Assembly (NCBI GenBank): GCA_036377075.1
Contig: DASUZB010000209.1
Location: 1-30,166 of the forward strand
Direction: 5' to 3'
Source of the DNA: DASUZB01 sp036377075
GTDB lineage: Bacteria > Actinomycetota > CALGFH01
Length of the DNA: 30,166 bases
Shown here: one piece after another, positions 16,072-23,645 of the stretch
Numbering within the stretch: position 1 is the first letter of the stretch
Layout: every line of letters starts with the position of its first letter
The notes under the pieces: generated by a model
Database searches by the model: none
What the model saw: the letters and a program-made list of their open reading frames with translations, nothing else
What the model was told of the DNA's origin: nothing
Translations under genes and position numbers: made by a program

Positions 16072-18140
16072 CCCGACGCCGCCACCTCGTCCTGCTCGGC
16101 ATCGCCGCCGCCCTCGCCGCCGCCACGGCCGCCTGGGCGTACTGGACCGCCGCCGGCTCCGGCGCCGCCAGCGCCAGCACCGGCACGCTCGGCGCGCCGA
16201 CCGCCGTGGGCGCGAGCACGACCACCGGCTCGCCGACGGTGCAGCTTGCCTGGACCGGCTCGGCGCTCTCGACCGGCCAGTCCCCCACCGGCTACTACGC
16301 CACCAGGATCCGGACCAGCGACGGCAGCACCGCCGCTGCCTGCGGCACCTCCCCGTCCGCCCTGACGGCAGCCGCGGGCTGCACCGACCAGAACGTGCCC
16401 GACGGGACCTACCACTACGTCGTCACCGCCGTCTACCACACCTGGACGGCCACGAGCGGGTCCAGCAACGAGGTCACCGTGGTCGGCGACACGACGCCGC
16501 CGACCGGCTCGGTCACCGCCCCGGCAGGGACCGTCGGCGGGACGGTCGCGGTCAAGTCGGACTCGGCCGACGCGGGCTCGGGCGTGGCGTCGGCGCAGTT
16601 CCAGCTCGCCGCGCACGGCGGCGCCTTCTCCGACCTCGGCGCGGCGGTCACCACCAGCCCGTACCAGGTCAGCTGGGACACCACCACCGTCGCCAACGGC
16701 CAGTACGACCTGCGCGTGACGACCACCGACCGCGCCGGCTACAGCACCACCTCGAGCATCGTGACCGTCACGGTCGCCAACAGCTTCCAGGTGACCGTGT
16801 CCAGCCCGCAGACGGCCGGCAGCGCGTTCGGCGTCACCATCACCGCCCGCGCCAACGGCGCCACCAACACCGCCTACGGCGGCACCCGCGCGGTGAGCTT
16901 CAGCGGCCCGGGCACGGCCCCGGACGGGACCCACGCGCCCGCCTACCCGGGCTCGGTCACCTTCTCGGGCGGGGTCGGCAGCGCCAGCGTCACCCTGTTC
17001 AAGGCCGAGAGCCCCGCGCTGACCGCCACGAGCGGCAACCTGAGCGGCACCTCGGCGGCCTTCACGGTGAACGGGGCGGCGGCGGCGAGCCTCTCGCTGG
17101 CCGCGGCCTCGACGACGCCCACGGCCGGCGCGACCGACGACCTGACGATCACCGCCAAGGACGCCTACGGCAACACCGCCAACGGCTACACCGGCTCGAA
17201 GGGCCTCACCTTCGGCGGTGCCGGGACCATCGGCTCCTTCCGTCCCACCGTGACCAACAGCTCCGGCTCGGCGGTCGACTTCGGCTCGGCCACGGCGGTC
17301 AGCTTCTCCAGCGGCGTCGCCTCGGTGTCCGGCGGCAGCAACGGGGTGGTGCGCCTGTACAAGGCGGAGGCGGCCAGCCTCACCGTCAGCGACGGCACGG
17401 TCGGCAACGAAAGCGGCCTGCCGGTCACCGTCGGCCCGGCCACCGCCAGCCAGTTCGCGGTGTCCACGGGCGCGACCCAGACCGCGGGCAGCGCCTTCAC
17501 CGTGACCTCGCTCACCGCCAGGGACCCCTACGGCAACACCGCCACCGGCTACACCGGCGGCCACACCCTCACCTGGAGCGGCGCGTCGACCAGCCCGGGC
17601 GGGACGGCGCCGAGCTACCCGACCTCGTCGGTGTCGTTCAGCAACGGCGTGAGCACGACCGCGCTGACGGCGACGCTGTTCGCGGCGGGGTCCAACAACC
17701 TCACCGCCTCGGCGTCCGGCCCGGCGGTGAGCGGCAGCGCGGCGATCACCGTCGGCGCCGGGACCTCCAAGGGCCTGAGCTTCACCTCGCAGACCGTCAC
17801 CGGCGGCAGCGCGAGCGAGACCTGCAACGCCGCCTCGACCAGCTGCACGATCACCGGCCTGCCCAAGAACGCCGGCGGCACCTGGACCGCCCGGGTCGGT
17901 GTGGTCGACACGTGGGGCAACCCGACGGTGGCGTCCGGCGCCGTGACCGTGACCATCACCAGGTCGCAGAGCAAGGGCAGCGTCAGCCCGAGCAGCCTCA
18001 CGATCGCGTCGGGCGCGGCGGCGAGCTCGTCCTCGTTCACCTACACCAGCGGCAGCGGCGGCTACACCGAGAACGTCACCGCCAGCGGCAGCGGCGGCGG
18101 CGTCAGCAACAGCGCCGTCACCTCGGTGACGACCACGTGA
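16068..18140 (+). CDS. Large exported Ig-like repeat surface protein with SipW-type-like signal region
   Basis: The product is 690 residues; its ATG overlaps the previous stop by 4 bases. An Arg-rich start and an Ala-rich hydrophobic stretch lead straight into YWTAAGSGAASASTGTLGAP, matching the first gene of the operon at Y-W-T-x-x-G-S-G. Residues about 45-145 look like a fibronectin type III-like domain (VQLAWTGS, GYYATRIRTSD, YHYVVTAVY). Then comes an Ig-like domain (DTTPPTGSVTAP), followed by three or more related repeats with TAGSAF-VT, YGNTANGYTG or YGNTATGYTG, and SFS-GV-TLF-A. These resemble the filamin/invasin-like repeats of adhesins. The last 100 residues are Ser/Gly/Thr-rich. No LPXTG or C-terminal membrane segment is visible, so how it is attached is unclear. 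Confidence 0.83.
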   Translation: MTRRRHLVLLGIAAALAAATAAWAYWTAAGSGAASASTGTLGAPTAVGASTTTGSPTVQLAWTGSALSTGQSPTGYYATRIRTSDGSTAAACGTSPSALTAAAGCTDQNVPDGTYHYVVTAVYHTWTATSGSSNEVTVVGDTTPPTGSVTAPAGTVGGTVAVKSDSADAGSGVASAQFQLAAHGGAFSDLGAAVTTSPYQVSWDTTTVANGQYDLRVTTTDRAGYSTTSSIVTVTVANSFQVTVSSPQTAGSAFGVTITARANGATNTAYGGTRAVSFSGPGTAPDGTHAPAYPGSVTFSGGVGSASVTLFKAESPALTATSGNLSGTSAAFTVNGAAAASLSLAAASTTPTAGATDDLTITAKDAYGNTANGYTGSKGLTFGGAGTIGSFRPTVTNSSGSAVDFGSATAVSFSSGVASVSGGSNGVVRLYKAEAASLTVSDGTVGNESGLPVTVGPATASQFAVSTGATQTAGSAFTVTSLTARDPYGNTATGYTGGHTLTWSGASTSPGGTAPSYPTSSVSFSNGVSTTALTATLFAAGSNNLTASASGPAVSGSAAITVGAGTSKGLSFTSQTVTGGSASETCNAASTSCTITGLPKNAGGTWTARVGVVDTWGNPTVASGAVTVTITRSQSKGSVSPSSLTIASGAAASSSSFTYTSGSGGYTENVTASGSGGGVSNSAVTSVTTT

Positions 18141-18222
18141 ACCGGGCCGTCGGCGGTGGCCGCTAGGATCGCCACGGCGTGACGGTGCAGCACCCGGCGA
18201 CCGAGGAGCGGTAGGTGGACGG

Positions 18223-18732
18223 ATGACCCGCCTGTTCGTGGCCGTGTGGCCGCCACCGGAGGTGGTCGCGACGCTCTCCGGGCTGGAGCGTCCGGACAGG
18301 CCCGGCCTGCGCTGGTCGGTGCCGGAGCAGTGGATGGTCAAGCTGCGCCCGCTCGGCCACGTCGACGGCCGGGTGGTGGCGCCGCTGCTCGACGCGCTCG
18401 ACACCGTGCTGGAGGGGGCGCCGGCGGCCCGCTGCGTGCTCGGCCCCGCCGCGGTCCGCCGCTACTCCGGGCAGTGGCTGGCCGCGCCGGTCGCCGGGCT
18501 CGACGACCTGGCGGCGGTGGTGTTCGAGGCGACCGAGGAGCTGGTCCCGGTCACCCACCCGCAGCCGTTCCTCGCCGAGCTGCCGCTCGCCCGCGGCCGC
18601 GTGCCCGCGGAGCTCGACGGCCTGCCCGTCTCGGCGCGCTGGACGGCCCGGTCGCTGGCGCTGGTCGCCGACCGCTCCTCGCCGCGCGCGGTCCGCTACG
18701 AGGACCTCGGGGTGATCCCGCTCGGCAGCTGA
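18223..18732 (+). CDS. 2H-phosphoesterase/LigT-like protein lacking both HxT motifs
   Basis: The product is 169 residues, with ATG start and AGGTGG a few bases upstream; a possible -10 TAGGAT lies at 18164-18169. The beginning TRLFVAVWPPPEV, then RWSVPEQW-V-LRPLGHVDG, and later PLARGR follow the layout of bacterial RNA 2',3'-cyclic phosphodiesterase (ThpR/LigT). However, the first HxT motif reads W-M-V-K-L (Met38, Lys40) and the second reads AELPLARG (Glu119, Pro121). All four catalytic His/Thr positions are therefore replaced. The fold seems intact but phosphodiesterase activity is not expected. It may bind RNA or a nucleotide, or be a decayed relic, though the reading frame is intact. It precedes tag on the same strand, but tag seems to have its own promoter. 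Confidence 0.78.
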   Translation: MTRLFVAVWPPPEVVATLSGLERPDRPGLRWSVPEQWMVKLRPLGHVDGRVVAPLLDALDTVLEGAPAARCVLGPAAVRRYSGQWLAAPVAGLDDLAAVVFEATEELVPVTHPQPFLAELPLARGRVPAELDGLPVSARWTARSLALVADRSSPRAVRYEDLGVIPLGS

Positions 18733-18803
18733 CCCGGCCGGCGTCGCGGTGATGGGCTACGGTTGCCGTATGCCCCGCAGGCAAGGCGACTGCGATTCGA
18801 CAA

Positions 18804-18834
18804 CGACTCGAGAGGGTGGTGCTAGCTTCAGCGC
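18804..18834 (+). promoter_or_regulatory. Leaderless-type promoter of tag with shared upstream box
   Basis: CGACTCG (18804-18810), 5 bases, then GTGGTGCTAGCTTCA (18816-18830), 4 bases, then the ATG at 18835. TAGCTT (18823-18828) fits a -10 hexamer placing transcription at the start codon. The lipase at 10702 has both boxes at the same spacings. No ribosome site precedes the ATG. Confidence 0.6.
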
Positions 18835-19491
18835 ATGGACGACTACGGGCCGGCCCACGGCATCACCGTCGCGGACGACGGCACCGCGCGCTGCTGGTGG
18901 GCCGGGAGCGACCCGCTGTACCTCGACTACCACGACCGCGAGTGGGGCCACCCGGTCGCGGACGACCGGCGCCTGTTCGAGAAGCTCTGCCTGGAGGGCT
19001 TCCAGGCGGGGCTGAGCTGGCTGACCATCCTGCGCAAGCGGGAGGGCTTCCGCGAGGCGTTCGCCGGCTTCGAAATCGAGGTCGTCGCCGGCTTCGGGTC
19101 CGGCGACGTCGAGCGGCTCATGGCGGACACGGGCATCGTCCGCAACCTGGCCAAGATCCAGGCGACGATCAACAACGCGCGCCGCTGCGGCGACCTGGTC
19201 GACGAGTTCGGCAGCCTCGGCGCCTACGCGTGGCGCTTCGAGCCCGACCCCGCCTCCCGCCCCGCCGTGCTCGACCGCGCCACCCTGATGCGGATGAGCA
19301 CCACCCCCGAGTCCAAGGCGATGAGCAAGGACCTGCGCCGCCGCGGCTGGTCGTTCGTCGGCCCCACCACGGTGTACGCCTTCATGCAGGCGATGGGCAT
19401 CGTCGACGACCACCTCGAGGGCTGCGACGCCCGCGCCGCCGTCGAGCGCGAGCGCGCCCGGTTCGCCCGGCCCGCCGCCGCGCGGGGCTGA
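18835..19491 (+). CDS. tag: DNA-3-methyladenine glycosylase I
   Basis: The product is 218 residues. It removes 3-methyladenine from alkylated DNA, the first step of base excision repair. The family zinc ligands are present at the expected spacing: Cys20 in ARCWW, His33 in DYHDREWG, and the late His and Cys in VDDHLEGCDAR. The catalytic-pocket Glu54 lies in CLEGFQAGLSWLTIL. GIVRNLAKIQATINNAR and GWSFVGPTTVYAFMQAMG are further family blocks. Compared with the short E. coli protein it has about 16 extra N-terminal residues. The ATG follows a leaderless-type promoter. The stop overlaps the start of the PPC-domain gene by one base, so the two are translated together. Confidence 0.96.
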   Translation: MDDYGPAHGITVADDGTARCWWAGSDPLYLDYHDREWGHPVADDRRLFEKLCLEGFQAGLSWLTILRKREGFREAFAGFEIEVVAGFGSGDVERLMADTGIVRNLAKIQATINNARRCGDLVDEFGSLGAYAWRFEPDPASRPAVLDRATLMRMSTTPESKAMSKDLRRRGWSFVGPTTVYAFMQAMGIVDDHLEGCDARAAVERERARFARPAAARG

Positions 19492-19889
19492 TGCGGACCT
19501 TCGCCGTCCGGCTGCTGCCGGGCCAGGACCTCGAGGGTGAGCTGCTCGCCCTCACCGAGCGCGAGGGCATCCAGGCGGGCTGGGTGCTGACCTGCGTCGG
19601 CAGCCTCTCCCGGGCGGTGCTCCGGCTCGCCGGCGGCGCCGAGCACGCCACCAGGGAGGAGCCGTTCGAGATCGTCTCCCTGGTCGGGACGCTCTCCACC
19701 GGTGGCAGCCACCTGCACCTCTCGGTCGCCGACGCCCGCGGTGGGACCTTCGGCGGCCACCTGGCCGAGGGGTGCACCGTCCGCACCACCGCCGAGGTCG
19801 TGATCGCCTGCGACGACCGCCTCTCCTTCACGCGCAGGCACGACCCGGGCACCGGCTACGACGAGCTGGTGGTGGGCGACCGGGCGTGA
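19491..19889 (+). CDS. PPC/DUF296-domain protein
   Basis: The product is 132 residues and consists of one PPC (DUF296) domain. The start FAVRLLPGQDLEGELLAL, the middle GWVLTCVGSLSRAVLRLA and the motif GGSHLHLSVADARGGTFGGHL with its three His (metal or ligand site) are diagnostic. In plants the domain is part of AT-hook DNA-binding proteins; in bacteria it stands alone, forms trimers, and its role is not settled. It overlaps the tag stop by one base (TGATG), so it is coupled to DNA repair expression here. Its stop lies 5 bases from the convergent LLM gene, with no terminator between. Confidence 0.92.
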   Translation: MRTFAVRLLPGQDLEGELLALTEREGIQAGWVLTCVGSLSRAVLRLAGGAEHATREEPFEIVSLVGTLSTGGSHLHLSVADARGGTFGGHLAEGCTVRTTAEVVIACDDRLSFTRRHDPGTGYDELVVGDRA

Positions 19890-19894
19890 GCCGC

Positions 19895-20773
19895 TCAGGC
19901 GCGTTCCTTGGCCACCTGGGCGCGGGTGGCGGGGACGACCTCCTCGGCGAACCGTTCGAGCTGGCCCGGTCCCTCGGCCCACAGGACGAAGGTGTCGAAA
20001 CCGGGGCCGAGCGCCAGCGCGGTCAGCTCGTCGACCCACTGCGCCACCGGCCCGCGGAACGTGCCGTCGGATGGCCCGTCGGTGAGGGCGCCGCCGACGT
20101 TCAGCACCCGCCGGATCGCGGCCGGGTCGCGGCCCGCCTCGGCGGCGCCCTCGTCCAGCCGGGCCGTCATGTCGAGGACCGCCTGCAGCTCGCCACGGAA
20201 CGACGGCACCCAGCCGTCGGCCGCCCGGCCGGTCAGCTTCAGCGCCCTGGGCCCGTAGGCGCCCAGCCAGATGCCGATCGGGTGGGCCGGCACCGGCCCG
20301 GAGTGCGACCCCGCCAGCCGGTAGTGGGTCCCCTCGAAGCGGAGGTTGCGCTCGCCGCTCCAGACCTTGCGGATCACCTCGATGGCCTCGGCCAGCGCCG
20401 CGTACGCCTCGCCACGGTTGCGCCGCGGGCCGCCGAACGCCTCGGCCGCGTCCGGGAACCCGCCGGCGCCCAGGCCCAGCTCGAACCTGCCGCCGCTGAG
20501 CAGGTCGAGGGAGGCGGCTGCCTTGGCGAGCATCGCGGGCGGGCGTAGCTGCAGGTTGGCCACGTCGGGGAGGACCCCGACCCGCGAGGTGGTCGCGGCG
20601 ACCATGCTCAGCAGCGTCATGGCGTCGACGAAGCGCCGCTGGTACGGGTGGTCCTGGACGGCGACGTAGTCGAGGCCGCGCCGATCGACCTCGCGGGCGG
20701 TGTCGAGCAGCGGGTCGGCGGCGTTGGGGATCAGGAAATAGCCGAACTTCAACGGACGGCCAAAATCGGTCAT
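19895..20773 (-). CDS. LLM-class flavin-dependent oxidoreductase
   Basis: The product is 292 residues. The ATG is preceded by AGGAGGG about 10 bases upstream. It begins LKFGYFLIPNA and has TSRVGVLPDVANLQLRPPAMLAKAAASLDLLSGGRFELGLGAGG across the first third, then IWLGAYGPRALKLTGRAADGWVPS. These are standard blocks of TIM-barrel luciferase-like enzymes that use FMN or F420. The substrate is unknown. It follows the response regulator by 69 bases on the same strand and may be the last gene of the run that starts at 25301. It is only distantly similar to the LLM protein at 7824. Confidence 0.9.
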   Translation of the reverse strand: MTDFGRPLKFGYFLIPNAADPLLDTAREVDRRGLDYVAVQDHPYQRRFVDAMTLLSMVAATTSRVGVLPDVANLQLRPPAMLAKAAASLDLLSGGRFELGLGAGGFPDAAEAFGGPRRNRGEAYAALAEAIEVIRKVWSGERNLRFEGTHYRLAGSHSGPVPAHPIGIWLGAYGPRALKLTGRAADGWVPSFRGELQAVLDMTARLDEGAAEAGRDPAAIRRVLNVGGALTDGPSDGTFRGPVAQWVDELTALALGPGFDTFVLWAEGPGQLERFAEEVVPATRAQVAKERA

Positions 20774-20842
20774 CGCGATCCGCCCTCCTCCCCCCGCACC
20801 CTTGGTGCGAACGGCTCGAGCGGGCGGGCTATTCCGCGGCGT

Positions 20843-21307
20843 CTACAGGCGGGCGGCGCGCGGGTGGCGCTCGGGCCGGTTCACCACCATCCAGTAGAAA
20901 CCGAGCCGCCGGATCGCGTCGAAGAACTGGTCGATGTCGACCGGCTTGACGACGTAGCTGTTGACGCCGAGGTCGTAGGCGGCGGCCAGGTCGCGGTCCT
21001 CGGCGGAGGAGGTCAGCACCACCACCGGGGTGCGGCAGGTGCGCGGGTCGCGTTTCAGCTCGCGCAGCACGTCGATGCCGTCGACCAGCGGGAGCTTGAG
21101 GTCGAGCAGGACCACCTTGGGGTGGTCGACCAGCCGCCGGCCGGCGTAGCGGTCGGTGCAGAACATGAACTCCAGCGCCTCGGCGCCGTCGCGCACCACG
21201 TGCACCCTGTCGGCCAGCTGCCCCTGCGCGAGCGCGTGCATGGCCAGGTCGGCGTCGGCAGGGTTGTCCTCGACGAGCAGCACCTCGACGGCCGGGTCGT
21301 GGGTCAT
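20843..21307 (-). CDS. Single-domain response regulator (Rcp1/CheY-like)
   Basis: The product is 154 residues. AAGGAGG lies 4 bases before the ATG at 21307, which overlaps the sensor kinase stop by 4 bases. It is a receiver only: VLLVEDNPADADL with the acidic pair, phosphoacceptor Asp69 in VVLLDLKLPLVDG, TSS in VVLTSSAEDRD, and the conserved Lys in YVVKPVD. NPADADLA and GVNSYVVKPVDIDQF are characteristic of the Rcp1 group paired with phytochrome-like kinases. The tail WMVVNRPERHPR has no DNA-binding domain, so output must go through protein contact or phosphorelay, for example with the other kinases encoded nearby. Confidence 0.93.
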   Translation of the reverse strand: MTHDPAVEVLLVEDNPADADLAMHALAQGQLADRVHVVRDGAEALEFMFCTDRYAGRRLVDHPKVVLLDLKLPLVDGIDVLRELKRDPRTCRTPVVVLTSSAEDRDLAAAYDLGVNSYVVKPVDIDQFFDAIRRLGFYWMVVNRPERHPRAARL

Positions 21308-22794
21308 GCCGCCTCCTTGCCGGTCGCGATCGGCAGGCTGAGCCAGAACGTGGCGCCACGGCCCGGCTGTCCCCGCGCCCACACCTCGCCGCCGTGGCGG
21401 GTGACGATCCGCTCGACCAGGGCGAGGCCGATGCCGGTGCCCTCGTAGTCCTCGGCGCGGTGCAGCCGCTGGAACACCTTGAACAGCTTGTCGGCGTAGC
21501 GCATGTCGAAGCCGACGCCGTTGTCCCTGACGAACATCCCCTCGCGCCCGTCGTCGTCGCGCGACCAGCCGACCTCGACCACCGCCGGGGTCCGCTCGCG
21601 GGTGTACTTGAGCGCGTTGTCGAGCAGGTTGACCAGCACCTGCCTGAGCAGGCCCGGGTCGCCCTCGACCTCGGGCAGCTCCCCGGCGACCAGCTCGACC
21701 TGGCGTTCGCCGTGCCTGGCGGTCAGCTCCGACCAGGCCTCGCGGAGCAGCGCGCCCAGGTCCACGGGTCGCGCCTGCAGCGCCTGGCGCTGCAGGCGCG
21801 AGAAGGCGAGCAGGTCGTCCACCAGCTGGCCCATCTGCCTGGCGCCGTCCTGGATCCGCTGGAAGTGGAGGCGGGCCGGCGCCGACAGCTCGTGGCCGTG
21901 CTCGTCCAGCAGGATGCGGGCGAAGCCGGTGATCGCGCGCAGCGGCGCGCGCAGGTCGTGGGAGACCGAGTAGGAGAAGCTCTCCAGCTCCGCGTTGGCC
22001 GCCCGCAGCTCGCGGTTGCCGGCCTCGAGCGCGGCGGTCCGCTCGGCGACGCGATCCTCGAGCTCCCGGTTGAGGGTGCGCAGCTCGTCGTTGAGCTGCT
22101 GGATCGCCCGCTCGGCGCGGCGCCGCTCGCTGACGTCGCGGGTGACCATCACGAACCCACGCACGCGGCCGTCATCGTGGCGCAGGGCGGTGAGCGCGGC
22201 GCGCGCCCAGATGCGGCTGCCGTCCTTGCGCACGAGGACGGCCCCGACCTCGAGGTGCCCGGCCGCCGCGGCGCGCTCGAGGATCCGCTCCGGCTCCCCG
22301 GCGGCGACGTCCTCGTCGGTGAACAGGATGCGGTAGTCGTGGCCGAGGACCTCGCGCGCCGCGTAGCCGGTGACCCGCTCGGCGCCGAGGTTCCAGCTCG
22401 CCACCCAGCCGCGCGCCGCGAGCATGAAGGTCGCGTAATCCCTGGCGCCCTCCACCAGCAGGCGGAAGCGCTCCTCCGAGGAGCGCAGCAAGGTCTCAGC
22501 CGCGCCGCGGCCGCGCTCGGCCTGTTCCAGCGACCGCACCGTGAGGCCGGTCACCAGCACCAGGAACAGCACCGTCGCCAGGGTCGTCAGGGCATGCCCG
22601 AGCTGCTCGCCGATCAGGCCGGCACCCTCGCCGAGGCGGCGCAGCCCCTCGAAGGCCGGCGGGCCGAGCAACGCGGCCGGGAGCAGGCGGCGCGCGAGGA
22701 CCGCGGCGGGCCCCGGCCCGGTGAAGCGCACACCCGCCAAGTGCGACTCCTTCTGCTCGACGTCCCGGCAGATCACCCACGACATGGGCACCAT
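21304..22794 (-). CDS. PAS sensor histidine kinase with shortened membrane region
   Basis: I chose the ATG at 22794, giving 496 residues; 22785 or a GTG near 22809 are also possible, and none has a good ribosome site. The first 100 residues contain a hydrophobic segment (LTTLATVLFLVLVTGL) and ARRLLPAALLGPPAFEGLRRLGE, which looks like only the last part of a longer multi-helix sensor found in other actinobacterial kinases. A PAS domain follows (EERFRLLVEGARDYATFML, ending MVTRDVSERRRAE), then a coiled coil, then HisKA with SVSHDLRAPL (His279). The ATPase has NLLDNALKYT, DNGVGFDM and GTGIGLALVERI. It is coupled to the Rcp1-type regulator downstream (ATGA overlap) and starts 47 bases after the SDR gene. 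Confidence 0.85.
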   Translation of the reverse strand: MVPMSWVICRDVEQKESHLAGVRFTGPGPAAVLARRLLPAALLGPPAFEGLRRLGEGAGLIGEQLGHALTTLATVLFLVLVTGLTVRSLEQAERGRGAAETLLRSSEERFRLLVEGARDYATFMLAARGWVASWNLGAERVTGYAAREVLGHDYRILFTDEDVAAGEPERILERAAAAGHLEVGAVLVRKDGSRIWARAALTALRHDDGRVRGFVMVTRDVSERRRAERAIQQLNDELRTLNRELEDRVAERTAALEAGNRELRAANAELESFSYSVSHDLRAPLRAITGFARILLDEHGHELSAPARLHFQRIQDGARQMGQLVDDLLAFSRLQRQALQARPVDLGALLREAWSELTARHGERQVELVAGELPEVEGDPGLLRQVLVNLLDNALKYTRERTPAVVEVGWSRDDDGREGMFVRDNGVGFDMRYADKLFKVFQRLHRAEDYEGTGIGLALVERIVTRHGGEVWARGQPGRGATFWLSLPIATGKEAA

Positions 22795-22841
22795 CGGCAG
22801 CGCGAGCACCGCGATTGAGGGGCTGGGGAGGTAGCCGGCGG

Positions 22842-23645
22842 TCAGCGCGTCAGCAGCCCGGCGTCGACCACCAGGGCGCTGCCGGTCACCTGCCTGGCGC
22901 CGTCCGAGGCGAGGAACAGGACCGCCTCGGCGACGTCCTGCGGCTCGATCCAGGGGACCGGCAGGAGGTTGCCGGCCGAGCGCTCGGCGATCTCCCGCGG
23001 CGTGGCGCCCTCGAGCGCCGCCAGGCCGTCGTTCATCGGCGTGTTCACGCCGGTCGGGCAGACGGCGACGACGCGCACGCCGTGGGGGGCCAGCTCGATC
23101 GCCCACGACTTGGTGAGGCCCATGACGCCCCACTTCGAGGCGGCGTAGTGGCTCAGCCGCGCCATGCCGCGCAGGCCGGCCACCGAGCAGTTGTTGACGA
23201 TCACGCCCGCGCGCTGCCGGATCATGTGCGGGATGACCTTGCTCGCCACGATCCACACCCCTTTGAGGTTGGTGTCGATCATCGCGTCCCAGGCGTCCTC
23301 GGTGAGCTCGTGCGCCAGGCCGTAGGCGCAGATGCCGGCGTTGTTGAACAGCACGTCGACGGCGCCGAGCCGTGCCACCGTGCGGTCGACGGCGGCGGAG
23401 ACGGCCGCGCCGTCGCGCACGTCCCCCTCGAACACCAGGCACTCCGAGCCCAGTGCCTCGCACTCCCCTTGTAGGCTTTCGAGCTCTCCGGCCGTGCCCA
23501 TGGCGTAGCCCGGGTAGTCGAGCGGCCGCGCCACGTCCAGGCCGGCCACGGCGGCACCCTCCCGGGCGAACGCGAGCGCGGCCGCGCGACCCTGGCCGTG
23601 CGCCGCCCCGGTGACGAACGCGACCTTCCCGGCGAACCGCTTCAT
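22842..23645 (-). CDS. Mycofactocin-type SDR-family oxidoreductase
   Basis: The product is 267 residues. The nucleotide site is VAFVTGAAHGQGR, followed by the 40-residue insertion region around ARPLDYPGYAMGT that marks SDRs relying on mycofactocin for recycling a tightly bound NAD. NNAG lies mid-protein, and the catalytic set is Ser154 (NNCSVAG), Tyr167 and Lys171 (HYAASKWG). The substrate is probably an alcohol or ketone. The ATG at 23645 overlaps the CMD-like gene stop (ATGA), so they are translated together. No mycofactocin biosynthesis genes lie in the window, so the cofactor assignment rests on family motifs only. Confidence 0.9.
   Translation of the reverse strand: MKRFAGKVAFVTGAAHGQGRAAALAFAREGAAVAGLDVARPLDYPGYAMGTAGELESLQGECEALGSECLVFEGDVRDGAAVSAAVDRTVARLGAVDVLFNNAGICAYGLAHELTEDAWDAMIDTNLKGVWIVASKVIPHMIRQRAGVIVNNCSVAGLRGMARLSHYAASKWGVMGLTKSWAIELAPHGVRVVAVCPTGVNTPMNDGLAALEGATPREIAERSAGNLLPVPWIEPQDVAEAVLFLASDGARQVTGSALVVDAGLLTR

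Noticed and set aside
18804..18834. PafBC-type DNA-damage promoter or LexA box before tag
   Set aside because: The expected TTGTCRGTG at the proper distance from the -10 is absent, and no CGAAC-N4-GTTCG-type palindrome is seen. The same motif also precedes a lipase gene.
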